Origin: JBCBKU01 sp965267475
Lineage (GTDB): Bacteria > Pseudomonadota > Alphaproteobacteria > Rhodobacterales > Rhodobacteraceae
Length of the DNA: 64,000 nt
Direction of reading: 5' to 3'
NCBI GenBank assembly: GCA_965267475.1
Contig: OZ254079.1
Span: 2,232,001 to 2,296,000 of the forward strand
The notes under the pieces are model-generated. The model was not told where the DNA came from. It did not search any database and saw only the letters and a program-made list of their open reading frames with translations. Within the stretch, counting starts at the first letter, position 1, and every line of letters begins with the position of its first letter. This document shows positions 17,382 to 26,315 of this stretch, in pieces. A program made the translations under genes and the position numbers.

Positions 17382-19841
17382 CTAGCGCGGAGTCAGGCGG
17401 GTGATCCCGACAGCTGCGGCGCGGGCGAGATCCGGATCCAGCGACATCGGGATGTATTCGCCCCGCCGCCAGAGAACACCAAGATCATCATAGTGGCGTG
17501 AAAGCGGATGGCCCGATTGCCCAGTCGAAATGATGAAGACCGAACTGTCGGGGTCGGCAAAGTCATAGACCCCGCGATACCCCGCGCCATGGATATTCAG
17601 GAAGGGCTCGTCCCCCGTGCCTTTGGTGAGCCCGCGCATCAAGGTGTTGTCCCCGCCCGAGGTCGACTGGCGGATGTTGACGATCCAATTCAGGACCGGC
17701 GCTTCACCCAGAACCTGATGATCATGGGTCGCTTCATGGGCATCGCCCCAGCGGAGCGCCCCGAGCGCGCCGCCATAGGTCTCGTCGATCCAGATCAGCG
17801 CCTCGTCGAGCGCAATTCGCGCGGTATCGACGCAGGTTTCGACCGGACTGGTCTGAAGCGTGTCGCACCAGACCGAGGCCCCGTCGATGTCCCGGTACAC
17901 CCGTTCCAGAAACACCGGGTCGGGATGGGTGAACTCGCGCGCCAACGGACCCAGATCATCCCGGATCAGCCGTGCCTGAAGGGCGCGCACCCAGGCAGCA
18001 TAAATCAGGGGTTCGGGCAGATGCTCGTTCATTTCGCCGTTCCATTCGGCGAGCAGTTCCAGCGCCTCTTGTCGCCGGGCTTCGGGCGTGCCGGGTTGTG
18101 CGGCTTCGCCCGAAAACCAGAGGTCCCGCCCGATCAAGGGCAAAAGCGACCGCGCGGTGAAGGACACCGTGTCGAGTTGCGCTTCGATAAAGCTCTCGCG
18201 GGTATGGACTTCGCGGTTCTGCATGAGCCCGCGCCAACGCTCGACCCGCTGCGTGTCGCCCCAGTCGTGGCTGACATGAAGCGGGAAAGGCCGGTCCACC
18301 GTCTTGTTGTTGGTGTTTCCAAGAATGCCGCCTTCGGGATCGATAAATTCCGGGTTTGCCGCATAGCCAAGCCGCCCCTGCCACCGGTTCTCGCTTCTCC
18401 AACCGGGAGAAGGCAGTCGCCCCTGGCTTTGGTGGCGAACGGTGCGGCGGGGCATCGCGCCGATGACCTTCATGGCGATGGCATTCCGATCGACAAGCGT
18501 CAGGTTCAGAGCTGGCGCAATGTGGCCCGCGCCCGCTTCGATCGCCTCGGCCACACCATCGGCGCGCACAATGGCCAGTGCGGCGCTCATCGAGGTGTCG
18601 GCAGGGGAAAGCGCCGTCCAGCTGACAGACGTCGCATGGCCGTCCGGCGTTATTGCCTTAAGCCCGAACGGATCGTCTTCCAGAATGGGTCCGTTTTCCG
18701 ACCATTCCAGGATGACGGTCACCGGGGCTGCGTCATTGACTTCGATGATCGACGGGCGTCTGAGCAAAGGCTTGAACCCGTCCGGTGTCAACACTTCGGT
18801 CGGGTCGTCCGGGTTACGTTGCTCGATGTAGAGATCAAGGTCATCGACATAGGCTGACGTTATACCCCACCCAAGCCGCGCAGAACGTCCGACCAGAACC
18901 ACAGGCGCGCCAGGGATCGTGCCGCCGATCACACCACCGCCCTCCAATTCAAGCCGCGCGAGATACCAGATCGACGGAGCCGTGAAGCCGAGATGGGGGT
19001 CGTTGGCCAGAAGGGCTGCCCCGGCGGCAGCGCGTGACGGGGCCGCAGCCCAAACATTCGACGCCCCGCCAAAGGGGCGCCGCTTGACCGGCATAAGCGG
19101 TTCGTAAGCGTCCGGCCGCGCCTCGGCATAACGCGGGACGCCGGGGACCAGGGCGGCATATTCCGGCAACGCGGCGACGGCAGACCCCGGCGCGTCGGGC
19201 AGGATATCGGCCAGACGTTCATTCGAAAGCAAAAGCGACGTTCGCGCCCTCAAAACTTCGGTCTCGATCTGGGTCGAAAGATCAAGCGCCATCAACTTTA
19301 AGATCGCTATGCTATCGGCTGGATCCCAAAGGGAAATTTGTGGCGGAAAGATCCAGTACTCGGGCGCACCGCGCCCGCGTGCGCCTTCGTTGACTTCGGC
19401 GAGCCACGCATTGACCCCATCGGCATAAGCCTCAAGCGCGGCAAGGGTATAGGCGTCCTGCTCAGGCAGCGACCGTACGGCAAGGCCGTAAAGATCCAAC
19501 CGCCTCAACAGGATGTCGATGGACAACGTCCGCTCGCCAAAGATCTCTGACAATCGGCCCTGGACGGTCCGTCGCAGCATCATCATCTGCCAGAGCCGAT
19601 CCTGGGCATGGGCGAAACCAAGACCGTAGAAGACATCGCGGTCCGAAGCGGCGAAGATATGCGGGACATTGGCATTGTCGCGAACGATCTCAATCGGTTC
19701 GAGCAAGCCCTGAACGCTTAGATCCGCAGAATAGTCGGGGACCGAGCGCGTTGCGAACCAGTAAAGCGTTGCCAAGGTCACAATCGACAGAACGAGTGTT
19801 CCCACCAGGAGACGCATAAGCCAACGAAAGACTGTGATCAT
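17382..19841 (-). CDS. Penicillin acylase family protein (Ntn hydrolase)
   Basis: 819 residues. N-terminal hydrophobic helix (about 7-28) anchors or exports it to the periplasm. The alpha subunit region (VRDNANVPHIFA, FYGLGFAHAQDRLWQMMMLRR) is followed by the autoprocessing site RPFGGASNVWA, in which Ser261 becomes the N-terminal nucleophile of the beta subunit; the DPHLGFTAPSIWY and GWGITSAYVDDLDLY blocks follow. Family members cleave penicillins, acyl-homoserine lactones or other N-acyl amides; quorum-quenching AHL acylase activity is possible but cannot be read from sequence. The C-terminal segment RQSTSGGDNTLMRG is typical. Single gene. Confidence 0.92.
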   Translation of the reverse strand: MITVFRWLMRLLVGTLVLSIVTLATLYWFATRSVPDYSADLSVQGLLEPIEIVRDNANVPHIFAASDRDVFYGLGFAHAQDRLWQMMMLRRTVQGRLSEIFGERTLSIDILLRRLDLYGLAVRSLPEQDAYTLAALEAYADGVNAWLAEVNEGARGRGAPEYWIFPPQISLWDPADSIAILKLMALDLSTQIETEVLRARTSLLLSNERLADILPDAPGSAVAALPEYAALVPGVPRYAEARPDAYEPLMPVKRRPFGGASNVWAAAPSRAAAGAALLANDPHLGFTAPSIWYLARLELEGGGVIGGTIPGAPVVLVGRSARLGWGITSAYVDDLDLYIEQRNPDDPTEVLTPDGFKPLLRRPSIIEVNDAAPVTVILEWSENGPILEDDPFGLKAITPDGHATSVSWTALSPADTSMSAALAIVRADGVAEAIEAGAGHIAPALNLTLVDRNAIAMKVIGAMPRRTVRHQSQGRLPSPGWRSENRWQGRLGYAANPEFIDPEGGILGNTNNKTVDRPFPLHVSHDWGDTQRVERWRGLMQNREVHTRESFIEAQLDTVSFTARSLLPLIGRDLWFSGEAAQPGTPEARRQEALELLAEWNGEMNEHLPEPLIYAAWVRALQARLIRDDLGPLAREFTHPDPVFLERVYRDIDGASVWCDTLQTSPVETCVDTARIALDEALIWIDETYGGALGALRWGDAHEATHDHQVLGEAPVLNWIVNIRQSTSGGDNTLMRGLTKGTGDEPFLNIHGAGYRGVYDFADPDSSVFIISTGQSGHPLSRHYDDLGVLWRRGEYIPMSLDPDLARAAAVGITRLTPR

Positions 19842-19932
19842 GGGGGCGTGCTTGTCTGGGTTCGGTTGACGGTGGACACGGTGTCTGTAGGTAGGACCCG
19901 ATGTAGGCGATTACGGCCAGGGAGGACAAGGC

Positions 19933-20805
19933 ATGGCACGCGTGACGTTTTTGGGGCTCGGGGTGATGGGCTATCCGATGGCGGGCCATCTGGCCAATGC
20001 CGGACATGAAGTGACGGTGTACAACCGAACTGCGGAAAAAGCAGCCCGCTGGGCGTCGGAGTATAGCGGCGCTCATGCTGCGACCCCGGCTGAGGCCGCA
20101 AATGGCGCCGACTTCGTTATGGCCTGCGTGGGCAATGATGATGATTTGCGCGGCGTCTGCCTGGGCGAGACCGGGGCTTTTGCCGGAATGTCGGCCGGGT
20201 CGATCTTTGTCGATCACACGACTGTTTCGGCAAAGGTGACGCGCGAGTTATATGCCGAGGCCGATCAGCGCCAGGTCAGTTTCGTCGATGCGCCAGTGTC
20301 AGGCGGGCAGGCTGGCGCCGAAAATGGCCAGCTTGTGATCATGTGCGGCGGTGACGACGGCGCCTATGCCCGGTCGGAACCGGTGATGAATGCCTATGCC
20401 AAGCTTTGCAAGCGCCTGGGCGAAAGCGGCGCAGGACAGTTGACCAAGATGGTGAACCAGATTTGCATCGCAGGTCTTGTGCAGGGTCTGTCCGAAGGGT
20501 TGCATTTCGCCGAGAAGGCCGGGCTTGACGGCAAGGAGGTGGTCGAGGTGATCAAAGGTGGTGCCGCTGGGTCCTGGCAAATGGCCAATCGGTTCGAGAC
20601 GATGATCGATGATCATTTCGAGCATGGCTTCGCCGTGGATTGGATGCGGAAGGATCTGGGGATCTGCCTGTCGACGGCGGACGAGACTGGAGCATCGCTT
20701 CCGGTCACGGCAATCGTCGATCAGTTTTACAAGGATGTGCAAAAGATGGGCGGCGGCCGCTGGGACACATCGAGCCTTTTCAAACGACTGCGCGAGGCAG
20801 GCTGA
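19933..20805 (+). CDS. NAD(P)-dependent beta-hydroxyacid dehydrogenase (3-hydroxyisobutyrate dehydrogenase / tartronate semialdehyde reductase type)
   Basis: 290 residues, usual size. N-terminal Rossmann dinucleotide motif FLGLGVMGYPMAGHL (GLGxMGxPMAxxL), then VTVYNRTAEKAARW, the substrate motif FVDAPVSGGQAGAENGQLVIM, the catalytic-Lys region GQLTKMVNQICIAG, and the C-terminal FAVDWMRKDLGICLSTADETGASLPVT. Oxidises 3-hydroxyisobutyrate or reduces a 3-oxo acid; which one is not resolvable. Good Shine-Dalgarno (GGAGGACAAGGC). Followed by a run of palindromes and the ABC transporter operon. Confidence 0.93.
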   Translation: MARVTFLGLGVMGYPMAGHLANAGHEVTVYNRTAEKAARWASEYSGAHAATPAEAANGADFVMACVGNDDDLRGVCLGETGAFAGMSAGSIFVDHTTVSAKVTRELYAEADQRQVSFVDAPVSGGQAGAENGQLVIMCGGDDGAYARSEPVMNAYAKLCKRLGESGAGQLTKMVNQICIAGLVQGLSEGLHFAEKAGLDGKEVVEVIKGGAAGSWQMANRFETMIDDHFEHGFAVDWMRKDLGICLSTADETGASLPVTAIVDQFYKDVQKMGGGRWDTSSLFKRLREAG

Positions 20806-20816
20806 TCCTGAAATGA

Positions 20817-20891
20817 GCGGGCTTTGCCCGCACGACATGTCTCGTCGGCGGCCTCCGGCCTTCTCCTCGGATCCGAGGGGCCTTGCCCCTC
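20817..20891. repeat. Run of overlapping palindromes after the dehydrogenase gene
   Basis: Within 75 bases: GCGGGC-ttt-GCCCGC (20817-20831), CGAC/GTCG (20833-20847), GGCC-tcc-GGCC (20850-20860), the perfect 14-base palindrome CCTCGGATCCGAGG (20865-20878) and GAGGGGC-ctt-GCCCCTC (20875-20891). The last two share the bases GAGG at 20875-20878, so only one can form at a time. No T-tract follows. Could be a terminator cluster, a mobile palindromic repeat, or a leader for the transporter operon starting at 20961. Confidence 0.7.
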
Positions 20892-20960
20892 ACACTCCCC
20901 AGCGTATTGTCGAACGGAAGACATGGGATTGGCTGGGGCGGGTCTGACATAGCCCTTGGA

Positions 20961-21818
20961 TTGGACACGGAAGCAAGGCGCGGGTTGGCATTGGTCAGCC
21001 CGGCTGCAATTTACGCGCTGCTGCTTCTGGCGGCGCCTTTGTCCGCGATCGTTTTGTTCAGTTTCTGGAGCCAGGATTTCCTGGATATCGACCGCACGCT
21101 GACATTGAAGAATTATCGTGAGGCGCTGACCGAACCGCTGTTTCGTGAGCTGCTTTGGCGATCAATCCGGATGGCCGGACTTGCGACGGTTGTAACAGTC
21201 GTTCTGGCCTTCCCGGTGGCCTACTTCGTCAGTTTCCATGTGGCGCCGGGGCGAAAGTCTCTATGGATTTTTCTTATCACGATCCCCTTTTGGACCTCCT
21301 ATCTGATCCGCGTCTTCCTTTGGAAGGTGATCCTGGGGTTCAATGGGGTTCTGAACTCGGGTCTGATCGGGGCCGGGATCATCGAGGAACCGCTGACATT
21401 CATCTTGTACAACCCCACCGCCGTGGTCATCACGCTGGCCCATGCATTCGCGCCATTTGCGATACTGCCGATTTTTGTCGCACTGGAGCGCATTGACCGG
21501 TCCTTGCTGGAGGCGTCGCGCGATCTGGGCGAGGGGGCGGTGATGACGTTTTTCCGGGTGACTTTGCCTTTGGCCATGCCGGGGATCGTCGCCGCTTTGC
21601 TCATCGTCTTCATCCCCACCGTGGGCGACTATGTCACGCCGCGTTTGGTCGGCGGACCGGACGGGCTGATGATCGCCAACATGATCCAGACCCAGTTCCT
21701 GCGGTTGAACAATGCGCCGATTGGCGCGGCCTTGTCGGTGATCGCCATGGGGCTGGTGACTGTGATTTCTTTGATCCTGCTCATTGCGACGCGCCGCTGG
21801 CTCAGGGGGCGGGGATGA
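20961..21818 (+). CDS. potB: ABC transporter permease, spermidine/putrescine type (PotB-like)
   Basis: 285 residues from a TTG at 20961 (MDTEARRGLALVSPAAIYALL), chosen because it gives the short N-terminus of PotB homologues; the upstream in-frame bases are in the palindrome region, and no ATG or GTG is available. Six membrane segments. The EAA loop that contacts the ATPase reads EASRDLGEGAVMTFFRVTLPLAMPGIVAALL. Inner-membrane channel half for polyamines or similar small cations. Overlaps potC by 4 bases. Start confidence is moderate. Confidence 0.88.
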   Translation: MDTEARRGLALVSPAAIYALLLLAAPLSAIVLFSFWSQDFLDIDRTLTLKNYREALTEPLFRELLWRSIRMAGLATVVTVVLAFPVAYFVSFHVAPGRKSLWIFLITIPFWTSYLIRVFLWKVILGFNGVLNSGLIGAGIIEEPLTFILYNPTAVVITLAHAFAPFAILPIFVALERIDRSLLEASRDLGEGAVMTFFRVTLPLAMPGIVAALLIVFIPTVGDYVTPRLVGGPDGLMIANMIQTQFLRLNNAPIGAALSVIAMGLVTVISLILLIATRRWLRGRG

Positions 21819-22627
21819 GCGGGCGCGGGTTCTGGATCTACGCGCTGATTTACCTAGTGTTCCTTTACGCGCCAGTGGTCTTGCTGCCGCTTTTTGCGTT
21901 CAACGCCTCAACTATCATTGCCTTCCCGCTGGAAGGCTTCACGACGGAATGGTTTCGCGAGCTACGCCATGTCGAGGCGCTGCATGATGCGGTCCGGAAT
22001 TCGCTTTTCATAGCCTCGATCACGGCGGTTTTGTCGACCGGCGTGGGGATCCTGACGGCCCGGGCGGCGGCGCAATACAGGTTTCCGATGAAAGGCGGGA
22101 TTATGGGGCTGATCATGTTGCCTTTGGTTCTGCCCGAGATCATCGTGGCCGTTGCGTTGCTGGTTGTCATCGTCCAGCTTTTCGGATGGCCCTTGTCAGC
22201 CTGGACGGTGATTGCAGCCCACACCCTGATCTGCATTCCGTTTTCCGTGGCGATCCTGAACGGATCGTTCCAAAACATGGACGCGTCCCTGGAAGAGGCC
22301 GCGATCGATCTGGGCGAGACGCGCCTGTCGACCTTTCGGTTGATCACGCTGCCCCTGATCCTGCCCGGCGTGATCGCGTCCTTGCTGATTTCTTTCACGA
22401 TCTCGCTCGATGAATTCATCATCGCCTTCTTCCTGACGGGGTCTGAGCCCACGCTGCCGGTCTATATTTGGGGGCTGCTCAGGTTTCCGCAGCGGCTGCC
22501 CGTCGTCATGGCCCTCGGGACGATCCTTGTGGCGCTATCGGTGCTTCTTTTGATTGCTGCCGAGGTCACGCGGCGTCGCGGTGTTACGCGTGCCGGACAA
22601 AAAGACAGCGGGGGGTTTCTTGGATGA
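21815..22627 (+). CDS. potC: ABC transporter permease, spermidine/putrescine type (PotC-like)
   Basis: 270 residues, six membrane helices. EAA motif: EEAAIDLGETRLSTFRLITLPLILPGVIASLLISFTISLDEFIIAFFL, where the SLDEF ending is characteristic of PotC. Second half of the transmembrane channel. The ATG overlaps the potB stop and its own stop overlaps the potA start, both as ATGA, so the three genes are one coupled transcript. Confidence 0.92.
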   Translation: MSGRGFWIYALIYLVFLYAPVVLLPLFAFNASTIIAFPLEGFTTEWFRELRHVEALHDAVRNSLFIASITAVLSTGVGILTARAAAQYRFPMKGGIMGLIMLPLVLPEIIVAVALLVVIVQLFGWPLSAWTVIAAHTLICIPFSVAILNGSFQNMDASLEEAAIDLGETRLSTFRLITLPLILPGVIASLLISFTISLDEFIIAFFLTGSEPTLPVYIWGLLRFPQRLPVVMALGTILVALSVLLLIAAEVTRRRGVTRAGQKDSGGFLG

Positions 22628-23691
22628 GCGCTTTGATCGACCTAGACGGGCTCGACAAGCATTTCGGAAGCTATCACGCGCTTCGCGACGTATCGCTGGA
22701 AATCGGCGAAGGAGAGTTCTTTTCGCTGCTTGGCCCGTCTGGATGTGGCAAGACCACGCTGCTTCGGACCATTGCCGGGTTTGAGACGGTGGATCGGGGG
22801 ACCCTCAAAATTGCGGGGGCCGATATGGCGCGGGTTCTACCGAACAAGCGGCCCACCAACATGGTTTTCCAGTCCTATGCGGTTTTCCCGCATCTGAGCG
22901 TGGCTGAGAATGTGGGCTTTGGGCTTCGGAAGTCGGGAGTGTCACGGAGCGAAAAATCTCGCGCGGTGTCTGATGCACTGGCGATGGTCGGTCTTGAAGG
23001 GCTTGGTGATCGTGCAGCCCACGCTTTGTCGGGCGGGCAGCGCCAACGGGTTGCGCTGGCGCGGGCGCTGATCCTGAAGCCCAAGGTGCTGTTGCTGGAT
23101 GAGCCACTCTCGGCGCTTGACAAGAAACTGCGCGAAACCATGCAGTCCGAACTCCGGCGGTTGCAGCGCCAGGTGGGCATCACGTTCATTCTGGTCACGC
23201 ATGATCAGGAAGAGGCGCTGATCATGTCGGACCGGATTGCGGTGATGTTTGATGGCCGGATCGCGCAGGTGGATGCGCCCGAAGTCTTATATCGCCGTCC
23301 GGCCACACGACGCGTTGCCGAATTCATCGGCATGATGAATTTCCTTCCCGGCTCGCTGATGCCCGACGGGCGACTGGATGTCGCGGGGTTGGGACCGTTG
23401 GACCTGGGTACGGCCCAGAACCCGGAAGGTGCTGGGCCGGGTCCGGTGGATGCGGGACTTCGTCCAGAGACCTTTTCATTGTCGGATACCGGCCCACACG
23501 TGTTGCGCGGAACTGTGGTCGATCGGGCCTATTACGGTGACATGACCTATTACGATATCCGCCTCGACGGGACGGATATGCCCGTGTCGGTGTCCATGAA
23601 GAATACGGGCGGACAGGCGGTCCACGACAGGGGCACGCAGGTTCCCGTCACTTGGGATCCAACGGCTGTGCTGGTTTTCCCGAAGGCTTAG
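22624..23691 (+). CDS. potA: ABC transporter ATP-binding protein, spermidine/putrescine type (PotA-like)
   Basis: 355 residues. Nucleotide-binding domain: Walker A GPSGCGKTT, Q-loop MVFQSYAVFPHLSV, signature LSGGQRQRVALARAL, Walker B VLLLDEPLSALD and the switch His in VTHDQEEAL. A C-terminal TOBE domain (from about residue 275, PVDAGLRPETFSL to the end) is the usual regulatory part. Drives PotBC. No periplasmic binding protein (potD) is encoded next to these three genes, so the substrate is not certain. Convergent with the Ppx/GppA gene, 8 bases apart. Confidence 0.93.
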   Translation: MSALIDLDGLDKHFGSYHALRDVSLEIGEGEFFSLLGPSGCGKTTLLRTIAGFETVDRGTLKIAGADMARVLPNKRPTNMVFQSYAVFPHLSVAENVGFGLRKSGVSRSEKSRAVSDALAMVGLEGLGDRAAHALSGGQRQRVALARALILKPKVLLLDEPLSALDKKLRETMQSELRRLQRQVGITFILVTHDQEEALIMSDRIAVMFDGRIAQVDAPEVLYRRPATRRVAEFIGMMNFLPGSLMPDGRLDVAGLGPLDLGTAQNPEGAGPGPVDAGLRPETFSLSDTGPHVLRGTVVDRAYYGDMTYYDIRLDGTDMPVSVSMKNTGGQAVHDRGTQVPVTWDPTAVLVFPKA

Positions 23692-23699
23692 CGACAGGC

Positions 23700-24812
23700 C
23701 TAGAAGGGTGCGTCCTCCAAAACGCCGTCTTGGGACATTTGTGCATAAAGCAGGCCTTCCCGTAGGCCTCGATCAGCGACGGTAAGGCGGTCGGTCGGCC
23801 AGACCCGCAAAAGCGCCTGCAGGATCGCCGCGCCTGACATGATCAGCGCATGCCGGTCGCGCCCGATCCGGGGGTCCGCACGACGGCCTTCGGGCCCGAG
23901 ACGCAGGTATTCGCGGATCACCTTGTCGATCTGGTCGGACGTCATTCGAAGCCCGTCGACCTTGTTGCGGTCATAGCGGCGCAATCCCAGATGGCTCGCC
24001 GCAACGGTGGTGACCGTGCCTGATGTACCGATGATCTGAAACCCCTCACGGGCCTGTTCCGCATCGTATGGCGAAAACTCGGCCAGGCTTTCCTCGAAAA
24101 AGCAGCTCATCAAGGCAAAACGTCCGGCATCGCTGTTCACATCATCGAACTGTTCGCGCAGCGTTGCGACACCAAGGGGGATCGAAATCCAATCGACCAC
24201 CCGCGCGGTCGGGAAGGGCACATCTTCGGAATGGAAGCCCTTGTGCAACCGCATAATGGCCCGAGGACGTTCCCGGGGTGGAACCCGTGTCAAATCGATC
24301 CAAACAAGCTCGGTCGAGCCTCCACCGATATCGATCACCAGAAGCTGCTCGGTCTTGGTCGAGACCAGAGGCGCGCACGAGACGACGGCAAGCCGCGCCT
24401 CCTCCTCGGGTTCGATGATATCCAGTGTCAGTCCGGTCTCGCGCTGGATATACGACATGAACTCTGCGCCGTTTCTTGCGCGTCGGCAGGCTTCGGTTGC
24501 AACCAGCCGCATGCGCCCGACATCATGGGATCGAAGCTTCGCCTGACAGATCCTAAGCGCCTGGACGGTACGGGCCATCGAATTCTTCGACAGGCGTCCG
24601 GATGTTTCCAATCCAAGGCCCAATTGTACCGATTTTGAGAAACTGTCCACGATATGGAACTGACTGCCCTTGGGTTGGGCAATCAACATCCGACAACTGT
24701 TCGTACCCAGATCCAGTGCCGCATAAAGATCGGCCGGATCGGGCTTCCTGGGCGCGGGCGCAGTGACCGGCTTTGGAAAGGCGCCCGCACCAGTGGGACG
24801 CTCGGGCGGCAT
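23700..24812 (-). CDS. Ppx/GppA family exopolyphosphatase / pppGpp phosphohydrolase
   Basis: 370 residues from the ATG at 24812, since GGAGGGCG directly precedes it and would lie inside a longer reading from the TTG at 24824. ASKHA fold: LYAALDLGTNSCRMLIA (phosphate 1), ATEACRRARNGAEF, EARLAVVS, VIDIGGGSTELVWID (phosphate 2) and IIGTSGTVTTVAA (adenosine-like loop). Splits polyphosphate or converts pppGpp to ppGpp; the short form (one catalytic module) cannot tell which. A Pro-rich N-terminal extension of about 25 residues precedes the fold. In relatives this gene is near rlmE, as here. Confidence 0.92.
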   Translation of the reverse strand: MPPERPTGAGAFPKPVTAPAPRKPDPADLYAALDLGTNSCRMLIAQPKGSQFHIVDSFSKSVQLGLGLETSGRLSKNSMARTVQALRICQAKLRSHDVGRMRLVATEACRRARNGAEFMSYIQRETGLTLDIIEPEEEARLAVVSCAPLVSTKTEQLLVIDIGGGSTELVWIDLTRVPPRERPRAIMRLHKGFHSEDVPFPTARVVDWISIPLGVATLREQFDDVNSDAGRFALMSCFFEESLAEFSPYDAEQAREGFQIIGTSGTVTTVAASHLGLRRYDRNKVDGLRMTSDQIDKVIREYLRLGPEGRRADPRIGRDRHALIMSGAAILQALLRVWPTDRLTVADRGLREGLLYAQMSQDGVLEDAPF

Positions 24813-24917
24813 ATCGCCCTCCAATATAAAGTTATTTTGAGACTAGGCGGTGTCTTGCCGCCGCGCAAGGCCGTCTGAAAATGTGCTTTGGCTCATAATT
24901 TTCGTGAAGGATTTGAA

Positions 24918-24966
24918 GGCGCTTTGGGGCGGACTTCGACCTATGTTGTCCGAAGCTGAAAGCGCC
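24918..24966 (+). promoter_or_regulatory. Structured leader candidate upstream of the one-carbon operon
   Basis: The 243-base gap between the divergent Ppx/GppA gene and the operon starting at 25056 contains nested pairing: outer stem GGCGCTTT (24918-24925) with AAAGCGCC (24959-24966), inner stem CGGAC (24930-24934) with GTCCG (24948-24952), or alternatively CTTCG (24934-24938) with CGAAG (24951-24955). CTTTGG (24923-24928) can also pair with CCAAAG (24965-24970). The mutually exclusive pairings would suit an RNA switch, but no T-tract or masked Shine-Dalgarno is obvious, and I do not recognise a known riboswitch consensus. Confidence 0.4.
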
Positions 24967-25055
24967 AAAGGTCGCTCGCGGTGGGTTTGGTGTCGAAAAT
25001 CTGCCGATGGATCCGGGATCTGCGCCCTAGACACGGATAAGGAAAGGAATCGGTC

Positions 25056-25352
25056 ATGGCAGAAATCACGGTCGTTTATTGGCGCGATATCCCGGCCCAG
25101 GTGATCGTGGGCAAGGGGCGTCGCAGTGCGAAGGCGCCTTTGCCGGAACGCTTCGAACAAGCGATCGACCGTGCTGCGATGAAGACAGGGTTGGCTTCGA
25201 CGGATGCGTACCTGGCCGAGTGGCGGAAGGTCCCAAGTGGCCTGGCCGACGGCGATCCAGACGCGGCGGCAACGGCTGAGGCGGCCCGCATCGATACCGA
25301 GTATGATCAGGGCCGCATCAAGGCGCTGATCGACAATGACGGCTGGGCGTGA
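25056..25352 (+). CDS. Virulence factor domain-containing protein (small, one-carbon operon)
   Basis: 98 residues, ATG with GGAAAGGAA upstream. The sequence MAEITVVYWRDIPAQVIVGKGR, RFEQAIDRAAMKTGLASTDAYLAEWRK and DTEYDQGRIKALI matches the small Virulence_fact domain family. Despite the name, in Rhodobacteraceae it is regularly found beside MetF-like and methyl-H4folate corrinoid methyltransferase genes, so a one-carbon or methionine-related role is more likely than virulence. Mechanism unknown. First cistron of the operon 25056-27278; its stop overlaps a possible GTG start of the next gene. Confidence 0.88.
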   Translation: MAEITVVYWRDIPAQVIVGKGRRSAKAPLPERFEQAIDRAAMKTGLASTDAYLAEWRKVPSGLADGDPDAAATAEAARIDTEYDQGRIKALIDNDGWA

Positions 25353-25378
25353 CGTCCGGCGCGGTTTGGGAGAAGGCG

Positions 25379-26305
25379 ATGGCGATCCTGCGGTTTAGAC
25401 GGCCCGAGGCCAAAGCGGCGCCCACGGATACAACGGCCCTGGCTGCGTTTCTCGATGGGTACTCGATCGAGGTGATGCCACGCACGGCGGCCAAGGTGGA
25501 AAGCTTTGCGGACATCTTGCCCAAGGCCACGCGCGTCTATGTCGCCCATATCGAAGGCACACCAATCGAAGACATGGTGGCCACCGCAGCCCGGATCTCG
25601 GGCGAAGGCTTCGATGTCATGCCGCATTTCCCGGCTCGCATCATCGCCGATCAGGCGACGTTGGGCGAATGGATCGCGCGGTATCAGGGGGAAGCCGGCG
25701 TGCGCCAAGCGCTTCTGCTCGCTGGCGGAGTGGCTGAACCACAGGGCGAGTTCCATTCCTCGATGCAGCTTTTGGAAACGGGCCTGTTCGACAAGGCCGG
25801 GTTCACGAACCTGCATGTTGCAGGACACCCCGAGGGCAACAGAGACATCGACCCGGATGGGTCCGACACGAATGTGATGGAGGCGCTTCGCTGGAAACAG
25901 GCCTTCGCCGACCGCACGGATGCCAACATGGCGCTGGCCACCCAGTTCGCGTTTGAGGCCGGCCCGATCATCGCTTGGGCCGATGCTTTGCGCGATGCGG
26001 GCGTCACGCTTCCGATCCATATCGGGATTGCTGGGCCTGCCAAGCTCCAAACGCTCATCAAATTCGCAATTGCTTGCGGCGTCGGCCCTTCCCTGAAGGT
26101 CCTGCAAAAGCGCGCGATGGATGTGACCAAGCTGGTCATGCCTTACACGCCGACGGAAATGGTCGCCGAACTGGCTGCCCACAAGGCCGCCTACCCCGAT
26201 TTCGGCATCGACAAGGTGCATATCTTCCCACTCGGTGGGATCAAACCCGCCGCCACCTGGGCGGGTGAGCAGGGGGGACGTGCCCCTGCCGCCCAAGCCG
26301 TGTAA
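25379..26305 (+). CDS. Methylenetetrahydrofolate reductase-like protein (MetF superfamily)
   Basis: 308 residues from the ATG at 25379, which has GGGAGAAGG upstream; a GTG at 25349 overlapping the previous stop would add ten residues. A (beta/alpha)8 flavoprotein of the MetF type: YSIEVMPRTAAKVESF (the usual FEF/Y-P start), DVMPHFPARII, QALLLAGGVAEPQGEF, NLHVAGHPEGNRDID, LATQFAFEAGPIIAWADALR and LPIHIGIAGP. Reduces methylene-H4folate to methyl-H4folate. It differs from canonical MetF in some FAD loops and may instead serve demethylation pathways in the reverse direction. Next to a methyl-H4folate methyltransferase, so substrate handover is plausible. Confidence 0.88.
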   Translation: MAILRFRRPEAKAAPTDTTALAAFLDGYSIEVMPRTAAKVESFADILPKATRVYVAHIEGTPIEDMVATAARISGEGFDVMPHFPARIIADQATLGEWIARYQGEAGVRQALLLAGGVAEPQGEFHSSMQLLETGLFDKAGFTNLHVAGHPEGNRDIDPDGSDTNVMEALRWKQAFADRTDANMALATQFAFEAGPIIAWADALRDAGVTLPIHIGIAGPAKLQTLIKFAIACGVGPSLKVLQKRAMDVTKLVMPYTPTEMVAELAAHKAAYPDFGIDKVHIFPLGGIKPAATWAGEQGGRAPAAQAV

Positions 26306-26315
26306 AGGACCCTTC

